From the NCBI RefSeq assembly GCF_014205015.1, contig NZ_JACHMO010000001.1:806001-870000 (forward strand): 64,000 bases of DNA, read 5' to 3'. The position numbers were made by a program, and so were the translations under genes. Source of the stretch: Saccharothrix ecbatanensis. Its GTDB lineage: Bacteria; Actinomycetota; Actinomycetes; Mycobacteriales; Pseudonocardiaceae. The notes below the pieces were generated by a model. That model had not been told where the DNA came from, ran no database searches, and worked only from the letters and a program-made list of their open reading frames with translations. This document shows, piece by piece, positions 14,888-24,407 of this stretch; positions within the stretch are counted from its first letter, which is position 1; each line of letters begins with the position of its first letter.

Positions 14888-16561
14888 TCACTTGTCGCGC
14901 GGGTAGGTCTTCTGGACCTCGCCCTTCAGGTTCGCCTGGAGGTACGCGCCGCCGTAGTCGTCGGTCAGGTACAGCTTCATCGACGGGGTGTCGTTGATGA
15001 TGTCGGTGTCCACGATCAGGTACCGCATGGTCGGTTGCGGGACGCCCAGGTCCTTGTTCGCCCGCTCGAACAGCGCGGGCAGGGCGTCCCAGTTGACGTC
15101 GTTCAGGTCGAACACGGCGCGGTCGGCGTCCACCCCGTCCGGGCCCTTCCTGGTCGCTTTGCCGTTCCTGTACTCGAAGTCGTCGAACCCGTGCGCGACC
15201 GCCGCCGTCGGGGCGACGGCCGATGCGTGTTCCGGCCACAGCGTCAGCTCGGACACCTTGGTGCCGCCCATCACTTCGCTGAGCGCCACGACCGTTTGGC
15301 GTGCGCCGGCGGGCGTGAGCAGGTCGTCCTTCACCGCGGGGGCGACTGTCGTCGTCGGGCCGGTGGTCGGTCCCGTGGTCGGGCCGGTGGTCGGCTCGGT
15401 CGTCGTCGACGTGGTCGCTGTGCCCGTGGGGGAGTTCGCCGAGTCCTTCGCGCCGGTCAGGTGGACCACCAGCACCGTGGTCGCGGCGATCAAGGCCACC
15501 CCGACCAGCGAGAGCACCACCGCGCCCGTCCTGTTGCGCGTCTTCGGGAGCGGGGTCGGGTAGGACTGCGCGTAGCCGTGGGGATGCGGCCCGCTGATCG
15601 GTACCGGTGTCGGTGTCGGTGTGTGCGTCGGTCCGGACGGCCAGTACTGCTGGAGCTGGGGACCGCTCGGCGGCCCGATGATGTCGAACCCGGTCGGCGT
15701 GGGATGTCCCAGGGGCGTCGACTCGCGCTCGGCGGCGGCGAACATCTGGTCCAGCACCTCGCCGTTCGGCCGTTCCGCCGGTTCGTTGCGGAGGGCCGCG
15801 TTGAGCGCCGGCGCAAGGGAGCCCGCACGCCGCGGCGGCGGGACCGGCTCGGTCATCACGGCGGCGAGGGTTGCCATCGTGGTCGCGCGGCGCATCGGGT
15901 GATAGCCCTCGACGGCCACGTACAGCAGCATTGCGAGCGACCAGATGTCCGACGCGGTGTGCGTCTCGTCGCCGCGCAGCCGCTCCGGGGCGATGTACTC
16001 CGGGGACCCGATGACGTCGCCGGTCGCGGTGAGCTGGGTCGAGCCCTGTAAGGCGGCGATGCCGAAGTCGGTGAGCACGGCGCTGCCGTCCGTCCGCAGC
16101 AACACGTTGCCCGGCTTGACGTCGCGGTGCATCACGCCCGCCGAGTGGGCCGAGCGCAGCGCCGCGAGCACGTCCCGCCCGACCCTCGCCGCTTCGATCG
16201 GGGTGAGCACACCCTCGTTCAGCCGCGCGTCCAGCGACGTGCCGCGGACCAGTTCCATGACGATCCACGGGTACGGCGAGTCGGCCGACTCGATGATCTG
16301 GTAGATCGACACGACGTTCGGGTGCTGCAACCGGGCGAGCGCCCGGGACTCGCGCAACACCCGCTCCCGGAGTTGGGCCGCCATCGCGGGATTGCTCTCG
16401 ATCTGGTCGGCGTCGGCCGGTCGAACCTCCTTGATGGCGACTTCACGTTGCAGCCCAAGGTCAAGCGCGCGCCAGACCGTCCCCATCCCACCGCTGCCCA
16501 GTCGCTCCAGCAGCTCGAACCGGCCGTCGAGGATCCGCCCGGCGTGCTCTCTCTCAGACAC
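14888..16561 (-). CDS. Membrane Ser/Thr protein kinase (PknB type)
   Basis: The 557-residue protein has a cytoplasmic Hanks-type kinase domain (about 14-275): glycine loop LGSGGMGTVW, Lys44 in VAIKEV, catalytic loop HRDVKPGN with Asp147, and Asp165 in TDFG. A Pro-rich stretch leads to one transmembrane helix (about 347-368). A Thr/Pro/Gly-rich stalk follows, then an extracellular domain of about 150 residues with no recognised PASTA repeat. The outer domain is therefore an unknown sensor. It sits among polysaccharide genes and regulators, but nothing in the sequence ties it to them. The start is the ATG at 16561 just before the glycine loop. Confidence 0.9.
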   Translation of the reverse strand: MSEREHAGRILDGRFELLERLGSGGMGTVWRALDLGLQREVAIKEVRPADADQIESNPAMAAQLRERVLRESRALARLQHPNVVSIYQIIESADSPYPWIVMELVRGTSLDARLNEGVLTPIEAARVGRDVLAALRSAHSAGVMHRDVKPGNVLLRTDGSAVLTDFGIAALQGSTQLTATGDVIGSPEYIAPERLRGDETHTASDIWSLAMLLYVAVEGYHPMRRATTMATLAAVMTEPVPPPRRAGSLAPALNAALRNEPAERPNGEVLDQMFAAAERESTPLGHPTPTGFDIIGPPSGPQLQQYWPSGPTHTPTPTPVPISGPHPHGYAQSYPTPLPKTRNRTGAVVLSLVGVALIAATTVLVVHLTGAKDSANSPTGTATTSTTTEPTTGPTTGPTTGPTTTVAPAVKDDLLTPAGARQTVVALSEVMGGTKVSELTLWPEHASAVAPTAAVAHGFDDFEYRNGKATRKGPDGVDADRAVFDLNDVNWDALPALFERANKDLGVPQPTMRYLIVDTDIINDTPSMKLYLTDDYGGAYLQANLKGEVQKTYPRDK

Positions 16562-16724
16562 CGCGTAACGCTAGCAATCGACCACCGAGGGCCGGGAAAC
16601 CGGCGGGTATGTCGTTCGGACCGGCGATCGGGGCGCACCCGCCATCGGGCGTCGCCCAGCGCTCGGTCCTGATCGGGGCAGGTGGCCAGGCGACGGATCC
16701 AAGGTCGGTCATGGCCGGCAACCT

Positions 16725-16898
16725 GTCGCGGGCCCGGCGCTCGGCTGGTTCGCCGACGCGCTTCCCAACGTGCCGGTGGTGCTCGCCACCCAGGCCGCCA
16801 ACGACCGCGCGATGCGCCTCGCGGTGAAGCTGGGGTTTACCGAGGTGGAGAGGTTCGAGGCGTACGGCGCCGAGCAGTGGTTCGGCGTGTGGTCCTGA
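16725..16898 (+). pseudogene. GNAT acetyltransferase C-terminal remnant
   Basis: In the frame ending with TGA at 16896-16898 the DNA encodes GPALGWFADALP, then ANDRAMRLAVKLGFTEVERF and a final YGAEQWFGVWS. This is the C-terminal third of a GNAT-fold N-acetyltransferase (acetyl-CoA-binding end and last beta strands). No start codon or N-terminal motif A precedes it. The remaining DNA in this 347-bp gap (16562-16724) shows nothing recognisable. Confidence 0.65.
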
Positions 16899-16908
16899 CC
16901 ATCAAGAC

Positions 16909-17943
16909 TCATCGCGGCGGGGCTGTGCTGGCGCGGATCACCAGTTCGGTGGTGAACATCAGGCGGTTCTGGGTGAGGGGTTCGCCTTGGCTCAGGGTGA
17001 CGATCATGGTGGTGGCCGCGGCTGCCATGTCGCTCAGCGGCTGGTGGACGGTGGTCAGCGCCGGGATCGCCCACTGGGCGGGCGGCAGGTCGTCGAAGCC
17101 CACCACGCTCAGGTCCTGCGGAATCCGGACGCCCGCTTCGTGCGCGGCCTGGTAGACGCCGAAGGCTTGGGCGTCGTTGAACGCGAAGGCGGCGGTCGGC
17201 GGGTCCTTGAGGCGCAGCAGGTCACGGCCGTGGGTGAGGCCGTCCACCACGTTGAAGTCGCCTTCACGGATGAGTTCCGGGTCGACGGGCACGTTCCCGG
17301 CGTCCAGTGCCGCGCGGTAGCCGTCGAGGCGGGCGCGGCTGGAGAGCATCTGCGACGGGCCGGTGATGGCGGCGATGCGCCGGTGGCCGAGGTCGAGCAG
17401 GTGGCGGGTGGCGGTCAGGCCACCGCTCCAGTTGCTGGTGCCCACTGACGGGTAGTCGTGCTCCGGGTCGTTGGTCGGATCCACGAGGACGAACGGGATC
17501 CCGCGGGCGGCCAGCTGTTCCTGCTGGGCCCGTGTCGGGCCGGAGAAGACGGTGATCACGCCGGCCGGCTTGCGGGTCAGGACGCCTTCGATCCAGGTAC
17601 GCCCGGGTGTGTGCCTGCCGTGCAGTTCGGTGACCACGACGGCGAGCTCGTTCTCGCTCGCCACCCGCTCGACGCCCTTGATCACCTCCATGGCGTAGGC
17701 GCCTTCGAGCTCGTGCAGGACGATCTCGACCAGCGTGGCCCGGTTCTGCTTCTTCTGCCTGCGGTAGCCGTGCTCGCGGATCACGTTCTCCACCAAGGCC
17801 CGCGTGTCCGGGGCGACCTCCGCGCGTCCGTTGACGACCTTGGACACGGTGGCGGTGGAGACCCCGGCCAGCTCGGCGATGCGAGCGATGGTCGCACCCC
17901 CGCGCTCGACACTTTTGGCCGACGGGTGGCTGGTCGAGGTCAT
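16909..17943 (-). CDS. LacI-family regulator divergent from the GH10 xylanase
   Basis: The 344-residue protein carries the HTH ARIAELAGVSTATVSKVVNG and a sugar-binding domain (NWSGGLTATRHLLDLGHRRI, PQDLSVVGFDDLPPAQW). The ATG at 17943 is chosen because it begins a normal-length N-terminus; an ATG 54 bp upstream would put the start over the 17974-17985 operator. It is divergent from the GH10 gene with 247 bp between. That gap holds at least two CGAAA-type half-palindromes, so this protein probably represses both the xylanase and itself until a xylo-oligosaccharide binds. Confidence 0.88.
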   Translation of the reverse strand: MTSTSHPSAKSVERGGATIARIAELAGVSTATVSKVVNGRAEVAPDTRALVENVIREHGYRRQKKQNRATLVEIVLHELEGAYAMEVIKGVERVASENELAVVVTELHGRHTPGRTWIEGVLTRKPAGVITVFSGPTRAQQEQLAARGIPFVLVDPTNDPEHDYPSVGTSNWSGGLTATRHLLDLGHRRIAAITGPSQMLSSRARLDGYRAALDAGNVPVDPELIREGDFNVVDGLTHGRDLLRLKDPPTAAFAFNDAQAFGVYQAAHEAGVRIPQDLSVVGFDDLPPAQWAIPALTTVHQPLSDMAAAATTMIVTLSQGEPLTQNRLMFTTELVIRASTAPPR

Positions 17944-17973
17944 GGCCGGAGTGTAGTGCCAGGGCCACCGCGG

Positions 17974-17985
17974 CCGAATGTTTCG
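17974..17985. promoter_or_regulatory. CGAAA-type operator upstream of the LacI gene, CCGAATGTTTCG
   Basis: CCGAATGTTTCG is an imperfect copy of the CGAAA/TTTCG dyad. It lies 31 bp before the LacI start at 17943, a position fit for autoregulation. Confidence 0.5.
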
Positions 17986-18004
17986 ACTGGCGGCCATGAA
18001 CGTC

Positions 18005-18032
18005 TTGACGACCGCTGTGACGCGGCTTTACT
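18005..18032 (+). promoter_or_regulatory. Weak putative promoter of the GH10 xylanase gene
   Basis: TTGACG (18005-18010) and TTTACT (18027-18032) are 16 bp apart. They lie just before the operator pair at 18051-18075, which would place the operators around the transcription start. Confidence 0.35.
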
Positions 18033-18049
18033 GTCTGGCTGACTGTTAA

Positions 18050-19588
<1,539 letters not shown>

Positions 19589-19621
19589 CCGGCTACACCG
19601 CGAACAACACGCCGGCCGCCG

Positions 19622-19666
19622 CCGACGTCCGCGGCCTCACCGGACGGGTGAGACCGCGGACGTCGG
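19622..19666. terminator. Strong bidirectional hairpin terminator
   Basis: A 20-bp stem, CCGACGTCCGCGGCCTCACC (19622-19641) with its complement at 19647-19666, has one G-T wobble and a 5-nt loop. It lies between the convergent xylanase and choice-of-anchor genes and marks the boundary of the polysaccharide and zinc regions. Confidence 0.85.
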
Positions 19667-19688
19667 TGATGTCAGAGTTCAACGGTGG

Positions 19689-20324
19689 TCAGGGTTGCAC
19701 GGTGAAGGTGTAGCTCTTCTGGCCGGTGGTGACCGAACCGCCGGCCGCCTTGGTCGCGGTGACCTCGAAGACGGCGGTGTAGGTGCCGGCCGCCTCGAAC
19801 GCCCAGTTGGCGTGGGCGTGGGTGTTGACCGCCAGGTTCCGGCTGTCGGGCAGCCCGTTGCCGCTGTCGAACCACACGCTCACGGACCCGCCGAAGCCGG
19901 TGGTGTAGACGCTGAAGTCGGCGGGGCCCGTGACCGAGACGAGCTTCACGGTCACCGTGTTGTTCAGCAGCACACCGCTGGGGACACCTCCGGTGTCGAG
20001 GCCCGGCCACAGGATGCCGCTGACCTGGTTCTGCGGCAGGACCCAGAACGTCGATCCCGGTGCGCCGAGGAACGAGTAGGCGCTGCCGGACGGGACGGTC
20101 GACTTGCTCGCCGACACCGCGTTGAGCGTCACGGTCGACGGGTCGCGGTCGACGGCCGGTGACACGGTGCTGTCGCGGAGGTCGAGCGTGAGCGTGCTGC
20201 CGGTCCAGTCGATGTCGATGGCGTCGACGTGGCCGGAGGAGATGGTCACGGCCGCGTGCGCCGTTCCCGTGGTGAGCAGGGCGAGCCCGGCGGCGAGTGC
20301 GGCGGCGGTGAGGCGGGCGATCAT
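19689..20324 (-). CDS. Secreted choice-of-anchor M domain protein
   Basis: The 211-residue protein is a signal peptide (ending TAHAAV, about residue 25) plus one choice-of-anchor M domain (the P_Ac_wall family of actinobacterial surface proteins). Family landmarks are SSGHVDAID near the start, YSFLGAPGSTFWVLPQ, LWPGLDTGG, DSGNGLPDS and NTHAHANWAFEAAGTY. It ends at the domain, with no sortase signal or membrane anchor. The start ATG overlaps the stop of the upstream gene (ATGA), so the two form an operon under the Zur box at 21032. The conserved H-x-H-x-N-W and GHVD histidines fit metal binding, which is inference. Confidence 0.85.
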   Translation of the reverse strand: MIARLTAAALAAGLALLTTGTAHAAVTISSGHVDAIDIDWTGSTLTLDLRDSTVSPAVDRDPSTVTLNAVSASKSTVPSGSAYSFLGAPGSTFWVLPQNQVSGILWPGLDTGGVPSGVLLNNTVTVKLVSVTGPADFSVYTTGFGGSVSVWFDSGNGLPDSRNLAVNTHAHANWAFEAAGTYTAVFEVTATKAAGGSVTTGQKSYTFTVQP

Positions 20325-20968
20325 CGGTTCACCTTGAAGGAGTAGGTGGCGGGCGCGGAAGTGACGCGTTCGCCGGTCGCGGCGAGGGTGCCGGTGGCGC
20401 GGACGGTGACGCTGTAGCGGCCGGCCGCCTCGAACGCCCAGTTGGCGTGCAGGTGGCTGCCGGCCGTCAGGTCGATGCTGTCGGGCAGTCCGTTGCCGCT
20501 GTCGACCAGCACGTTCGGCGCGCCGACCGCGTCGGTGGTGAAGATGCTGAAGTCGTCGGGGCCGCAGACGCCCACGACGCGCAGGCGGAGCGAGCCGTCG
20601 ACGAAGACGCCGGGCTCCACCTCCTCCGTGGCGATGCCCGGCCACAGCAGGTTCGGGTCGTCGATCTCGGGCAGCACCCAGACCGGTGCGCCGGGTGCGC
20701 CGAGGAAGGCGTAGGCGGGGTCGGCGGGCACGGTGGTCTTCGCCGCGGACTTGGCGACCAGCAGGACTTCGGACGGGGCGTACTCGACGTCGGCGGTCTC
20801 GTCGTGGACGTGCAGGTCGAACTCGCCGCCCTCGTAGGCGACGCCGAAGACGTCGACGTGCCCGGTGTCGATCGGGACGACCGGTGCGGCGTTCGTGGGT
20901 GCGGCGACGAGGCCGGACAGGCCGGTCACCGCGGTCATGAGCAAGGCGATGCGTGCAGTCGTGCGCAA
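20321..20968 (-). CDS. Secreted choice-of-anchor M domain protein, first gene of Zur-box operon
   Basis: The 215-residue protein has a signal peptide (to about residue 27) and one choice-of-anchor M domain: DTGHVDVFG, YAFLGAPGAPVWVLPE, LLWPGIAT, DSGNGLPDS and SHLHANWAFEAAGRY. It ends directly after the domain, so it is probably released or held by partner proteins. The start read here is TTG at 20968, with GGAG about 11 nt before it. A Zur-like palindrome lies 64 bp upstream, which predicts expression only when zinc is low. Together with the downstream paralogue it would add soluble copies of a domain that is also anchored to the surface by the neighbouring operon. Confidence 0.83.
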   Translation of the reverse strand: MRTTARIALLMTAVTGLSGLVAAPTNAAPVVPIDTGHVDVFGVAYEGGEFDLHVHDETADVEYAPSEVLLVAKSAAKTTVPADPAYAFLGAPGAPVWVLPEIDDPNLLWPGIATEEVEPGVFVDGSLRLRVVGVCGPDDFSIFTTDAVGAPNVLVDSGNGLPDSIDLTAGSHLHANWAFEAAGRYSVTVRATGTLAATGERVTSAPATYSFKVNR

Positions 20969-21031
20969 GGTCGGTGCACTCCATTCGTGCGGGTGGTGCG
21001 GTGCGGTCCAGGAGGGCCGTGCCAGAAGAGT

Positions 21032-21052
21032 TGCACACGATTATCGTTTTCA
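21032..21052 (-). promoter_or_regulatory. Zur box upstream of the choice-of-anchor operon
   Basis: The 21-bp palindrome begins TGCACACGATTA and ends TCGTTTTCA. It matches an actinobacterial Zur-type site (TGAAAACGAT, centre, ATCGTTTTCA) at 19 of 21 positions. On the minus strand it includes GATAAT, a possible -10, so bound Zur would block RNA polymerase. Confidence 0.85.
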
Positions 21053-21102
21053 GTACGGCCGAACGGTCCACTTCCCATGATGTGGGAGTCGGCATTCGGT
21101 GG

Positions 21103-21960
21103 TCAGCCACCTACCGGTGCGCGTCCCCGATGGGCGGACAGGGCCGTGAGCAGCGCCAGGTCGGTGCGCCGTCCCGCCCACGCGGTGTCGGCGGGATCGA
21201 GTAGGCGGGTCCAGGCCGCGGTGTCCTCCTCGGTCAGGAACCGGCGTGCCCGGTCGACGCGGGCCGCGAGCTCGGTGAGGACGACGGCGTGCACGTGCTC
21301 CGGCAGCGGGGCGGGCACGTCCACCAGCGCGCTGCGGCTGGTGACCCCGACCAGGCCGGCGTCGGACAGCAGGTCCACCCACCCCCTGGTCTGGCGCGCC
21401 TGACCAGGGGGGCTGTGGAACCAGTCGGCGAACCAGCGGCTGTGCGCCTCGTCCAGGCGCGTCTCCAGCCCGGGTGGTCCGACGCCCACGTCCCACGGCA
21501 GGCAGCGAGTGGGCAGTCCGCCTTCGGCCACGCAGAGCACCCCGCCTGGCCGCAGCAGGCCGGCGAGGTCGGCGACGGCCGCGCCCCAGTCGCGGGTGTG
21601 GTGCACGCAAGCCGCTGACCACACGGCCGACACCGTCTCCGGGAGCGGTGGCGCACCCTGCTCCAGGTCGTGCGGGACGAGTCGGACGCGGTCGGCCACA
21701 CCGGCTTCACGTGCCGATCGGGCCACCGCGTCGAGCATCGCCGGGTCGTTGTCCACCGCGTAGACCCGGCCGGTGTCGCCCACGGCCCGTGCCAGCTCGA
21801 CGGTGACCGCGCCCGCGCCGGGGCCGATGTCCGCGACCACGTCACCCGGTCGGACGTCGAGCGGTGCGAGGAGGGCCAGGTGCGCCTCCAGGTACACCGC
21901 CTCGGCCTCGGCCGGGTCGTCTGTCGATGGGCCGGTGGAGTGTTCCTCGGTGGTGTTCAT
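21103..21960 (-). CDS. SAM-dependent class I methyltransferase
   Basis: The protein of about 285 residues has a Rossmann methyltransferase core: VADIGPGAGAVTVELA (SAM-binding motif I), VYAVDNDPAML (motif II), VSAVWSAACVHHTRDW and LLRPGGVLCVAEGG. The ATG at 21960 (MNTTEEHSTG) is preferred to the one 24 bp upstream, because the latter would sit next to a Zur-like palindrome at 21973-21993. The C-terminal half is family-specific and gives no substrate. Its gene is divergent from the zinc transporter operon with two Zur-type sites in the 129-bp gap, so zinc-starvation expression is likely. The methylated target is unknown. Confidence 0.82.
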   Translation of the reverse strand: MNTTEEHSTGPSTDDPAEAEAVYLEAHLALLAPLDVRPGDVVADIGPGAGAVTVELARAVGDTGRVYAVDNDPAMLDAVARSAREAGVADRVRLVPHDLEQGAPPLPETVSAVWSAACVHHTRDWGAAVADLAGLLRPGGVLCVAEGGLPTRCLPWDVGVGPPGLETRLDEAHSRWFADWFHSPPGQARQTRGWVDLLSDAGLVGVTSRSALVDVPAPLPEHVHAVVLTELAARVDRARRFLTEEDTAAWTRLLDPADTAWAGRRTDLALLTALSAHRGRAPVGG

Positions 21961-21972
21961 CGTGGCCAGTGT

Positions 21973-21993
21973 CGCCAACGGCAATCGTTGTCA
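21973..21993 (-). promoter_or_regulatory. Degenerate Zur box before the methyltransferase gene
   Basis: Read on the minus strand the site begins TGACAACGATTGCCGTT and agrees with the Zur palindrome at about 14 of 21 positions. It overlaps a TTGACA hexamer and ends 12 bp before the methyltransferase ATG. Confidence 0.5.
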
Positions 21994-22011
21994 ACAGGGC
22001 CGGATGGCGGA

Positions 22012-22040
22012 TTGAAAACGATTGTCGTTCGTATTAAGTT
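22012..22040 (+). promoter_or_regulatory. Promoter with internal Zur box for the zinc ABC operon
   Basis: TTGAAA (22012-22017) and TAAGTT (22035-22040) are 17 bp apart. The Zur-like site, TGAAAACGATTGTCGTTC onward (22013-22033), occupies the spacer. The transporter operon starts at 22090. Confidence 0.8.
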
Positions 22041-22089
22041 CGCGGTGCCCCACCGGTCCGGTGCCGGGCGTCTGGAGGTTCGAGAACAC

Positions 22090-23616
22090 ATGCGAGTGCG
22101 TGCGCCCTCACGGGCCGCCGCGTCCTTGTGCGCGGTCCTGCTCACGGTGACCGCGTGCACCTCGGCGGGCGGAACAAGCGACGGTGACGGCCTGTCCGTG
22201 GTCGCCACCACCGAGATCCTCGCCGACCTGGTCCGCAACGTCGGGGGAGAGCGCGTCCGGGTGGACTCGCTGGTGCCGCCCGGCGGCGACCCGCACTCCT
22301 ACGAGCCCACGCCCGCCGACGCGAAGAAGGTGGCCGCGGCGGACGTGACGTTCACCAACCACCTGCTGCTGGAGGAACAGCGGCTCATCAAGGCCATCGA
22401 CGCCAACGCGCGCGAGGGGACTCCGAACGTCTCGCTGGCCGAGGCGTCGGAGACCTATGGCGCGCACGTGATCCCGTTGGTGGAGAACGTCGGGCTCGAC
22501 GTGCTGTGGTTCGGGCTGCGGGTGCGCGGCGACGGCAAGCAGCGCGGCGCCACGCGCACCTCCGAAGTGCGGCTGACGGCGACCGCCGTGGACGGTCCGG
22601 GCAGGCTGGTGGCCTACCTGACCGAGTCCCTCGGCAAGCCGGTGGTGTACTTCGACTCCGGCGACGGTCTGTCCGATGTGGACTCGACCACGTTGCCGCC
22701 CGCCGCGCACACCCACCTCAACTGGGCGTTCACCGCCCCCGGCACCTACCGGCTGACGATGCGCGCGTCGCTGCTCAACGGCGTTGACGAGGTGGCGCTG
22801 GGCGAGGGCGTCTTCACGTTCGCGGTGGGCGTCGACCCGACCGGCATCGCGGGGACAGTGCTGGGCGAGGGGCACACGGACCTGACGGTCGACCTGGACA
22901 CCGGCGAGCTGTACACGTTCAACGACCGCGCCGGCGGCGCCACCCAGGAGGTCGTGCGCGCCGCGGACGCCGTGATCGAGGTGCCGAACAAGGCGATCAC
23001 CACAGTGCCGGACGACGCGCGGTTCGCGTTCCTCGGCGTGCCCGGCGCCTCGGTGCACCAGCTACCGCAAGCGGTGCTGGGCAAGCACGTGCACGGCGAG
23101 ATCGACCCGCACCTGTGGCAGGACGTGCGCAACGGCCGTGCCTACGCCGAACTGATCCGCGACACGCTGCGCGCCGCCGACCCCGACGGCGCCGCGGACT
23201 ACGACCGCAACGCCCGCGACTACACCGCCCGGCTCGACGAGCTGGACGCGCAGGTCCGCGCCACCGTGGCGGCCGTTCCACGCAACCGCCGCCACCTGGT
23301 CACCACGCACGACGGGTTCGGCTACTTCGCCAGCGCCTACGAGATGACCGTGGCCGGGTTCGTGGTGCCCAATCCCGCGCAGGAACCCAGCGTCGAGGAC
23401 GTGCGCAAGCTGACCGAGACCGTCCGCAACCTGAAAGTGCCCGCCGTCTTCATGGAACCCAACCTCGCCCAACGCGGCTCGGTGCTCACCCAGGTCGCCC
23501 GCGACCAGGGCGTCCAGGTGTGCCTGCTCTACGGCGACTCCTTCGACGAGAACGCCCGCAGCTACGCGGACATGATGCGCCACAACGCGGAGGAGATCGC
23601 CCGGTGCCTCGCCTGA
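22090..23616 (+). CDS. Zinc-type ABC substrate-binding lipoprotein with inserted, permuted choice-of-anchor domain
   Basis: The 508-residue protein is a ZnuA/TroA-like cluster A-I binding protein split in two. Residues 1-130 hold the lipobox (LLTVTAC, Cys23) and first lobe, with ligand His69 in GGDPHSYEPTP. Residues about 336-508 hold HGEIDPHLWQDV (His341), THDGFGYFASAYEM (His407) and YGDSF (Asp483). Between them, about 131-330, sits a choice-of-anchor domain in swapped order: its second half (DGPGRLVAYL, AHTHLNWAF) comes first, then its first half (GHTDLTVDL, FAFLGVPGASVHQLPQ). It matches the 'anchored repeat-type ABC transporter, substrate-binding' family. GGAGG precedes the ATG, and the promoter carries a Zur box. 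Confidence 0.9.
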   Translation: MRVRAPSRAAASLCAVLLTVTACTSAGGTSDGDGLSVVATTEILADLVRNVGGERVRVDSLVPPGGDPHSYEPTPADAKKVAAADVTFTNHLLLEEQRLIKAIDANAREGTPNVSLAEASETYGAHVIPLVENVGLDVLWFGLRVRGDGKQRGATRTSEVRLTATAVDGPGRLVAYLTESLGKPVVYFDSGDGLSDVDSTTLPPAAHTHLNWAFTAPGTYRLTMRASLLNGVDEVALGEGVFTFAVGVDPTGIAGTVLGEGHTDLTVDLDTGELYTFNDRAGGATQEVVRAADAVIEVPNKAITTVPDDARFAFLGVPGASVHQLPQAVLGKHVHGEIDPHLWQDVRNGRAYAELIRDTLRAADPDGAADYDRNARDYTARLDELDAQVRATVAAVPRNRRHLVTTHDGFGYFASAYEMTVAGFVVPNPAQEPSVEDVRKLTETVRNLKVPAVFMEPNLAQRGSVLTQVARDQGVQVCLLYGDSFDENARSYADMMRHNAEEIARCLA

Positions 23617-24407
23617 TCCAGGCCCTGCTCGCCACCGCCGCGGCGTTCCTGCTCGTGCAGCCGGTCGCGCACGCCGAGGCCACGGTCGTCATCGCCGACG
23701 GCCACGTGGACCTCGGTCCCCGTCTGGTCGACGGCGAGTGGATCCTCCAGCTCCGCGACGACACCGGTGACGGGCCGGTGTGGCGGGATCCCGCCGACGT
23801 CGTGCTCCAGGTGGCGGACGTGGCCAAGGCCACCGTTCCCGAGGATCCCGCCTACGCGTTCCTCGGCACGCCGGGCGCCGACATCTGGGTGCTGCCGCAG
23901 GTGCAGGACCAGCGGGTGGTGTGGCCCGGGTGGAACACCCAGGACCCGAGCATCGCCGAAGTCGTGGGCCGCGAGGTGGACTGGCGGCTGCACGGCGTCG
24001 AGGGGCCCGGTCGCTTCGAGCTGTTCCTCACCGGCAACTTCGGCACGCCGGAGACGATCTTCAGCAGCGAGCGGCCCTACCCGCAGGAGACCGGCGTCGA
24101 GGCGGGCACCCACGTGCACGGCAACTGGGTGTTCACCGCGCCCGGCGCCTACTCGCTGGACGTGGAGATGGCCACCGCCGACGGTCGCGGCGACCGTGCG
24201 ACGTTGCAGGTGCACGTCGGTCCGGGCGACCCGGCGATGGCGTTCACCACCACGCCGAGCGCCCCGCCGTCCGGCACGACCTCCGCGGAACGCGACGTTC
24301 AAGGCCCGCCGTGGGGCTGGATCGCGGCGGGTGGCGTGCTCGTGGCAGGGGCGGCGGCAGCGTTCGCTGTCCGGTCCCGCCGTGCCAAGAGGGGGACTGA
24401 TGACTGA
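23604..24407 (+). CDS. Membrane-anchored choice-of-anchor M protein
   Basis: The 267-residue protein has a signal peptide (VQPVAHAEA) and one domain: ADGHVDLGP, YAFLGTPGADIWVLPQ, VWPGWNTQD and GTHVHGNWVFTAPGAY. A Pro/Thr spacer and one C-terminal membrane helix (GWIAAGGVLVAGAAAAFAV) with a basic tail RSRRAKRG follow. There is no LPxTG-like signal, so it stays in the membrane next to the transporter. The GTG at 23604 overlaps the end of the binding-protein gene by 13 bp, which implies translational coupling. Confidence 0.85.
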   Translation: MPRLIQALLATAAAFLLVQPVAHAEATVVIADGHVDLGPRLVDGEWILQLRDDTGDGPVWRDPADVVLQVADVAKATVPEDPAYAFLGTPGADIWVLPQVQDQRVVWPGWNTQDPSIAEVVGREVDWRLHGVEGPGRFELFLTGNFGTPETIFSSERPYPQETGVEAGTHVHGNWVFTAPGAYSLDVEMATADGRGDRATLQVHVGPGDPAMAFTTTPSAPPSGTTSAERDVQGPPWGWIAAGGVLVAGAAAAFAVRSRRAKRGTDD

